A DNA stretch of 10,148 nt, from positions 1-10,148 of the forward strand of contig JBKHBT010000109.1 of the NCBI GenBank assembly GCA_046542255.1, given 5' to 3'. This DNA is from JBKHBT01 sp046542255. GTDB taxonomy: Bacteria; UBP14; UBA6098; JBKHBT01. How positions within the stretch are numbered: the stretch's first letter is position 1; each line of letters begins with the position of its first letter. The translations under genes were made by a program, and so were the position numbers. The notes beneath the pieces were generated by a model. The model was not told the DNA's origin. It searched no databases and saw only the letters and a list, made by a program, of their open reading frames with translations. Of the stretch, positions 6,923 through 10,148 are shown in pieces.

Positions 6923-7980
6923 AGACTTCTCCCTGCAAGTTGTCCACAAGCGGCATCGATATTGCTTCCCTGTGAATTTCGTATCGTAGCAGTTACGCCA
7001 TTTGCAAGCAATCTTGCCTGAAATTGTTGTATAATACCGAGTTCCGGCCTTCTGTAATCCAGCCCTTCTACTGGATTATAGGGAATTAAATTGACTTTGA
7101 CATTATGCTCGCCAATCTTCTCAGCCAATTCCTTTGCATTTTCCACGCTATCATTGATACCTTCCATCATGACATATTCCAGAGTAACCCATCTTCCTGT
7201 GGCTTCGTAGAATGTTTCAACCGCCTCGAGAATCTCATCGATGGAATATCTCTCTGCGATCGGCATAAGCTCTTTGCGAAGCTTATCATTCGAAGCATTC
7301 AAAGAAATCGCCAGACGCACCTTATGGCCGGATTCTGCCAGCTTAAGGATTTCTGGCACCAGTCCGGCAGACGAGACAGTGATTTTCCTCGCACCGATTC
7401 CAAATCCGGGGTCGGATTTTATTATTTCGATCGAATCGATGACATTTTCAAGATTCTGCAAAGGCTCGCCCATACCCATGAAAACGACATTCGTAATAGG
7501 CTGGCCTTCGGTTTCATATGATGCTATATAGTATAGCTGGCCGATGATTTCTGAAGCTGTTAGATTTCGTTTAAACCCCATTCGGCCAGTAGCGCAAAAG
7601 CTGCAACCAAGATTACATCCAGCCTGCGATGAAATGCAGACGGTCTTCCGAATTTGGCTATCGGTTCTTTCATCGGTAATCAAAACAGCTTCGAATACTG
7701 CCGGCGCATCATCATTGCCATCCTGAAAAACAAAACGAATCGTGCCACCATCGCGAAATACCTCGACTTCGGGAGGAAGCGTAAGCTTTGCATTTTTTTT
7801 GAGCACATCACGGACACGGCCGGGAAGATTGCTCATCTCCTCGAAATCCATAACCCTGTGATTATATATCCATCGAAGGATCTGGTCGGCTCGATAATCT
7901 TGTTCTATCCTATTTTTATTAAAAAAATCGATTATCTTCGACCTTTTGAGGCCCATAATTTCGGTTTTATCATTTCCCAT
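6919..7980 (-). CDS. rlmN: 23S rRNA (adenine2503-C2)/tRNA methyltransferase RlmN
   Basis: Radical SAM enzyme that methylates C2 of A2503 in 23S rRNA and, in many bacteria, A37 of tRNAs, supporting translational accuracy. At 353 residues it has the usual length. The iron-sulfur motif is GCNLGCSFC (121-129: Cys122, Cys126, Cys129). Cys115 precedes it, and Cys345, in NSQGSNIDAACGQLAG (335-350), is the cysteine that becomes methylated during catalysis. The SAM-binding GMGEPLQN (169-176) is present. The N-terminal 60 residues form the small RNA-binding helical domain typical of RlmN/Cfr. The overall pattern, including the standard C-terminal tail, fits RlmN rather than the resistance enzyme Cfr. 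The ATG at 7980 has GGGGA seven bases upstream. It is the first gene of a two-gene unit with the glycosyltransferase. Confidence 0.97.
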   Translation of the reverse strand: MGNDKTEIMGLKRSKIIDFFNKNRIEQDYRADQILRWIYNHRVMDFEEMSNLPGRVRDVLKKNAKLTLPPEVEVFRDGGTIRFVFQDGNDDAPAVFEAVLITDERTDSQIRKTVCISSQAGCNLGCSFCATGRMGFKRNLTASEIIGQLYYIASYETEGQPITNVVFMGMGEPLQNLENVIDSIEIIKSDPGFGIGARKITVSSAGLVPEILKLAESGHKVRLAISLNASNDKLRKELMPIAERYSIDEILEAVETFYEATGRWVTLEYVMMEGINDSVENAKELAEKIGEHNVKVNLIPYNPVEGLDYRRPELGIIQQFQARLLANGVTATIRNSQGSNIDAACGQLAGRSL

Positions 7981-8049
7981 AGTCTTTTCCCCATCGGACG
8001 AATAAATTCTATTTCAGCATATTTAGATGCCAAAAACATATTGCCCATA

Positions 8050-8077
8050 AATATAAAAACTTGCGATTATTTATCAA
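8050..8077 (-). promoter_or_regulatory. Candidate sigma-70-type promoter for rlmN
   Basis: Read on the minus strand, TTGATA (8077-8072) and TATATT (8055-8050) are separated by 16 bases. Both boxes are close to consensus. Transcription would start near 8043, giving a leader of about 60 bases before the ATG at 7980. Confidence 0.5.
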
Positions 8078-8118
8078 GTCATACTTAAAAAAGTTTTGAA
8101 TGAAATGAAAAGGCACAA

Positions 8119-8144
8119 TTGATTCTACGATATCGCAGAATCAA
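8119..8144. repeat. 26-base near-perfect palindrome in the divergent promoter gap
   Basis: TTGATTCT at 8119-8126 is perfectly mirrored by AGAATCAA at 8137-8144. The centre CGATATCG (8128-8135) is itself a palindrome, leaving only one mismatched pair (A8127 against C8136). There is no T tract on either side. Its dyad symmetry and position, about 42 bases upstream of the rlmN -35 box and 85 bases upstream of the plus-strand promoter, fit a repressor or activator site better than a terminator. No matching regulator gene lies in the window. Confidence 0.6.
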
Positions 8145-8229
8145 AGTAATAAAATCCTAAGATAATAGGGCACTCTTTAAACTTCACAACTTGCATCAAA
8201 AAACACTCCCACGTTAAAGAAAATAGTTC

Positions 8230-8257
8230 TTGATTATTTTATATTAGGCAATATTTT
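8230..8257 (+). promoter_or_regulatory. Candidate promoter for the small orphan gene
   Basis: TTGATT (8230-8235) and TATTTT (8252-8257) are 16 bases apart. Transcription would start near 8264, leaving a leader of about 25-35 bases. The -10 box forms part of the left arm of the palindrome at 8252-8275. Confidence 0.4.
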
Positions 8258-8275
8258 ACACATGAGTGTAAAATA
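8252..8275. promoter_or_regulatory. Perfect 10-base inverted repeat, likely operator over a -10 box
   Basis: TATTTTACAC, four-base centre ATGA, GTGTAAAATA: all ten bases of each arm match. It spans the predicted -10 box and transcription start and ends 14 bases before the ATG at 8290, the classic place for a repressor to block RNA polymerase. There is no downstream T run, so a terminator is unlikely. It is a different sequence from the palindrome at 8119-8144, suggesting two distinct binding proteins. The regulator is unknown. Confidence 0.6.
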
Positions 8276-8289
8276 ATTCTTAACGAGTA

Positions 8290-8532
8290 ATGAGAGCTAT
8301 GATTATCGGAAAGATTCAAAGAAATTATGAAGATATTAAAGAGATGGAAGATATTGAACAAACAAAAGTCGAGCTTCTGGGGATTGTATTATTTAAAATA
8401 AGCCAATATATTAAGATGGGCGGCGATCTCAGAATGCTCGATAGCAAATTGGACAATATTCTCGAAAGCGGCAATAAATCAAATATCGATATCGATTCAT
8501 ATTCGAATGCCAAAGCCATTATCGAGCTTTGA
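8290..8532 (+). CDS. Small hypothetical protein, unrecognised
   Basis: I do not recognise this 80-residue protein. It is charged and probably mostly helical: an acidic/basic N-terminal stretch (QRNYEDIKEMEDIEQ), a hydrophobic helix (VELLGIVLFKISQYI, about 27-41), a GGD turn, then a Leu-rich helix and a Ser/Asn/Asp-rich tail ending in KAIIEL. It has no signal peptide, no cysteine and no evident catalytic motif. The synonymous codons (ATCGAT, CTCGAT, CTCGAA) match the neighbouring genes, which supports it being real. The start is uncertain: ATG 8290 or ATG 8299 (77 residues), both with only short GAG-like sites. A promoter and a palindromic operator lie immediately upstream, and a weak terminator overlaps its stop codon. 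The next gene lies about 150 bases away, so it may be its own transcript. Confidence 0.68.
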   Translation: MRAMIIGKIQRNYEDIKEMEDIEQTKVELLGIVLFKISQYIKMGGDLRMLDSKLDNILESGNKSNIDIDSYSNAKAIIEL

Positions 8533-8554
8533 TATTGCGATTTATCAATTTTTT
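8529..8554 (+). terminator. Weak intrinsic terminator overlapping the end of the small gene
   Basis: TTGATA (8529-8534), an eight-base loop and TATCAA (8543-8548) form a six-base stem directly followed by six T (8549-8554). The stem is AT-rich and so weak. It starts within the last codons of the small gene and may allow readthrough to the next genes. Confidence 0.35.
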
Positions 8555-8679
8555 AATTAAATTAATAAAAAGAATGATTGTGTAGCCGAAGACACATTTG
8601 AATTCAACCATTAGCTGATGGAGCATTCTGCTGAGCTTTGGCCAGGTGCGTGGGGCACATTTTCAAAGAAAGGGATGAT

Positions 8680-9300
8680 ATGGATTATCCAAAACGTTTT
8701 ATAGATTGGGCTTTCACAGAACGCGGTAAAATGGTTAAAAGCCTTCGGGAGAATTCTGATATCTCAAGGCATAAGCTATTTCTGGGCTTCACCCGTCATA
8801 CGCCGGCAATTATTACTCAGGGTAACAATGGCCCAAATGGTTCGATAAAAGGAACGGGGTTTTTGCCCAAAGACGACTATCTCGATGAATTATTAGAAAG
8901 CTTTTTATCACATATAGATAGCAAATTCGATGAGAATTATTCCAAAAGAGGGCTCGGTGTTCTGATAGAAAATTTCTGGTCGAAGCCAGATAAAATCAAA
9001 ATGGACCATATAGCAACGATAGATATGGCATTGGGCCAAACATGGCAAAATATCCAGGAAAAACCTGTCGCAAGCTTGCTATTTTATCAACCGCCAATGA
9101 TTAGCTTCGAGCTGAAATGCGATGTGATTATTCATAGAGAAGGCAAGATACACAAACTGGTAAATGCCCAACACGATGTCTATCACAAGCCCGATAAATC
9201 ACTCTGGGATAGAAGAATAGCCTATGAATTTATAGTCGATAAGATCTACGATAAGTCAGCAAATAAAAATGGATTCGGCAAATTAATCTGGGAAAGGTAA
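8680..9300 (+). CDS. Unrecognised 206-residue protein in a pair with the sirtuin (possibly flavin split-barrel-like)
   Basis: I cannot place this soluble protein with confidence. It has no signal peptide or membrane helix. Visible blocks are an N-terminal helix (RFIDWAFTERGKMVKSL, 6-22), a charged middle with HID and YSKRGLG (78-94), then MDHIATIDMALGQTWQNI (108-125) followed by strands SLLFYQP and ISFELKCDVIIHREGKI (132-157), a HDVYHKP segment (165-171) and an aromatic end. The 'ATID...NI...P...LLFYQP...SFELK' pattern faintly recalls pyridoxamine-phosphate oxidase-like flavin-binding barrels; this is a guess. The frame is open from a TTG at 8638. I chose the ATG at 8680 because AAAGGG lies five bases before it, whereas the TTG directly follows a stop and has no site. 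The sirtuin start codon lies one base after this stop, so the two are translated from one message. Confidence 0.8.
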   Translation: MDYPKRFIDWAFTERGKMVKSLRENSDISRHKLFLGFTRHTPAIITQGNNGPNGSIKGTGFLPKDDYLDELLESFLSHIDSKFDENYSKRGLGVLIENFWSKPDKIKMDHIATIDMALGQTWQNIQEKPVASLLFYQPPMISFELKCDVIIHREGKIHKLVNAQHDVYHKPDKSLWDRRIAYEFIVDKIYDKSANKNGFGKLIWER

Positions 9301-9301
9301 T

Positions 9302-10054
9302 ATGGATTTTCAAAAGCAAGGCCTAAAAGAGGCAATTGAAATCGCTAAAAATCTTGTAATATTTACTGGTTCGGGAGTCTCTGCCGAGAGCGGGATTCCT
9401 ACATTTCGTGGTAATGAGGGCTATTGGGCGCAGTTTTCGCCGCAGCAGCTTGCTTCCGAAGACGGCTATCTCGACCATCCAGATATCGTATGGAAATGGT
9501 ATCTCGAAAGGCGGCAGAAAGCTCTAGAGACCAGGCCAAATCCCGCTCATAGTTCTTTTGCCGATATGCAGGACTTTTTCGAAAAGGTTGTTATAGCAAC
9601 ACAGAATATCGATAAGCTTCATCAAAGAGCCGGTTCTCTGGATGTTCTGGAGCTACACGGCAGCCTTTTTCGAAGCAAATGTCGAAATTGCGAGAATGTC
9701 TGGGACGATGAGAATACGAAATTTACCGATGATTTCCATATTTGCCCGTCTTGTTCTTCGCCAAGAAGCGTCCGGCCGGATGTTGTTTGGTTTGGAGAGC
9801 CTTTGCCATATAATATTCTCCAGAGAGCGATAAAAGAGGCTGAAGATGCGGATATTTTCATCGTAGCCGGAACTTCTGCTGTTGTATATCCAGCAGCACA
9901 ATTGCCGTATATTGCAAAGCAGCATATGGCATTTCTCATTGAGATTAATACCGAACCGACACCGATTACATCTATTGCGGACCTCACATTAAGAGGCAAG
10001 GCCGGCGAAATTCTGCCCAAATTAGTCGATGTAATAAGAAATATAAGAAGATAA
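9302..10054 (+). CDS. cobB: Sir2-family NAD-dependent protein deacylase, class III (desuccinylase/demalonylase type)
   Basis: Removes acyl groups from protein lysines using NAD, giving nicotinamide and O-acyl-ADP-ribose. The 250 residues are a complete bacterial sirtuin. The NAD loop is GSGVSAESGIPTFRG (23-37), then QNID (101-104), the catalytic His119 in LELHGS, and a zinc site with Cys127/Cys130 and Cys148/Cys151. VWFGEPLP (162-169) and GTSAVVYPA (190-198) complete the fold. WKWYLERR (64-71) puts Tyr67 and Arg70 in the YxxR arrangement that SIRT5 and E. coli CobB use to bind the carboxylate of succinyl- or malonyl-lysine, so the substrate is probably an acidic acyl-lysine. Start: GGGAAAGG lies just before the ATG, overlapping the end of the upstream gene, and only one base separates them. 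Intact zinc and catalytic residues argue against an NAD-depleting defence Sir2. Confidence 0.96.
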   Translation: MDFQKQGLKEAIEIAKNLVIFTGSGVSAESGIPTFRGNEGYWAQFSPQQLASEDGYLDHPDIVWKWYLERRQKALETRPNPAHSSFADMQDFFEKVVIATQNIDKLHQRAGSLDVLELHGSLFRSKCRNCENVWDDENTKFTDDFHICPSCSSPRSVRPDVVWFGEPLPYNILQRAIKEAEDADIFIVAGTSAVVYPAAQLPYIAKQHMAFLIEINTEPTPITSIADLTLRGKAGEILPKLVDVIRNIRR

Positions 10055-10070
10055 TTTTCGATATTATAGT

Positions 10071-10148
10071 TGATTCTCTCGCTACAAATCTTTGCCCAAC
10101 TTCTCTCGTTAAAAACTCCGCCTAACTTCCTTCGTTACAAAGCTCTGC
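10071..10148. repeat. Degenerate 27-base tandem repeat, three units, cut by the window edge
   Basis: Units begin at 10071, 10098 and 10124. The core TTCTCTCG or TTCCTTCG is followed by YTAMAAA, a C/T-rich stretch and GC(C). The first unit is 27 bases, the second 26 with one base missing in the middle, and the third is cut by the window end after 25. A period of 26-27 is not a codon multiple and no long frame crosses it, so it is probably non-coding. It starts 16 bases after the sirtuin stop and probably continues to the right. Confidence 0.65.

Larger units (their letters stand above)
7981..8289. other. Divergent regulatory gap between rlmN and the small orphan gene
   Basis: These 309 bases separate two divergently read units. 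Contents from left to right are the rlmN leader (about 60 bases), a minus-strand promoter (8050-8077), a 26-base palindrome (8119-8144), an AT-rich stretch with nothing I recognise (8145-8229), and a plus-strand promoter with a second palindrome over its -10 box (8230-8275). I see no RNA gene or conserved riboswitch core. Confidence 0.6.

Noticed and set aside
7932..8039. Minus-strand 35-codon frame starting with an ATG in the rlmN leader and overlapping the rlmN start out of frame, a possible leader peptide.
   Set aside because: It has only a GGG at short spacing, no family resemblance and no attenuator-like hairpins; a chance frame of this length is likely.
8290..8532. The small protein as an anti-sigma factor of the FlgM type, based on an 'ILESGNKSNIDID' tail.
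   Set aside because: The resemblance covers a few residues only and no flagellar genes are nearby.
8579..8637. Small inverted repeats (TGTGT/ACACA at 8579-8596 and AGCA/TGCT at 8622-8632) as an RNA gene or riboswitch before the 206-residue gene.
   Set aside because: The stems are four or five bases with no recognisable conserved core.
9302..10054. Sir2 plus an unknown neighbour as an antiviral NAD-depletion system.
   Set aside because: The protein is a compact Zn-type class III deacylase with intact deacylase residues. Defence Sir2 proteins are usually larger, fused or zinc-less, and no mobile or defence genes surround it.

Overview
This is a stretch of bacterial chromosome of roughly 40% G+C carrying mostly core metabolic and housekeeping genes. 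AGGAGG-type ribosome binding sites, TTG starts and tightly packed gene pairs all point to a bacterium. The gap-pgk pair, the RlmN methyltransferase and a Zn-type sirtuin are too widespread to place the phylum, and I do not assign one. A lipoprotein signal shows an exported-lipoprotein pathway. I see no phage, insertion sequence, CRISPR array, rRNA or tRNA.

Layout from left to right. (1) 155-1903, plus strand: a cation diffusion facilitator metal transporter, then six bases later a COG3910-type ATP-binding-cassette-like ATPase of unknown role. (2) 1904-2386: a convergent gap with no convincing gene. (3) 2387-3316, minus strand: a lipoprotein with a polysaccharide-deacetylase-like domain, interrupted by one in-frame TAA. 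(4) 3391-5621, minus strand: gap-pgk, the two consecutive lower-glycolysis genes, five bases apart, ended by a strong hairpin and preceded by a plausible promoter. (5) 5879-7980, minus strand: rlmN followed by a membrane-anchored family 2 glycosyltransferase, joined by a TTGA stop/start overlap. (6) 7981-8289: a regulatory gap holding a good minus-strand promoter for rlmN, a 26-base near-perfect palindrome, and a second perfect palindrome over the predicted -10 box of a plus-strand promoter. (7) 8290-10054, plus strand: a small orphan protein, a 206-residue unrecognised protein, and, one base later, a Sir2 deacylase with the class III (desuccinylase-type) Tyr/Arg pair. (8) 10071-10148: a degenerate 27-base tandem repeat running off the window.

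Most of the window is ordinary. The items most worth a second look are the deacetylase lipoprotein with a single stop codon in an otherwise intact frame, the two palindromes upstream of the orphan small gene, the unknown protein paired with the class III sirtuin, the glycosyltransferase whose expected DxH metal-binding aspartate is a serine, and the tandem repeat at the right edge. I found no convincing new multi-gene system. The nearest candidate is the 8230-10054 block (operator, small protein, unknown protein, sirtuin).
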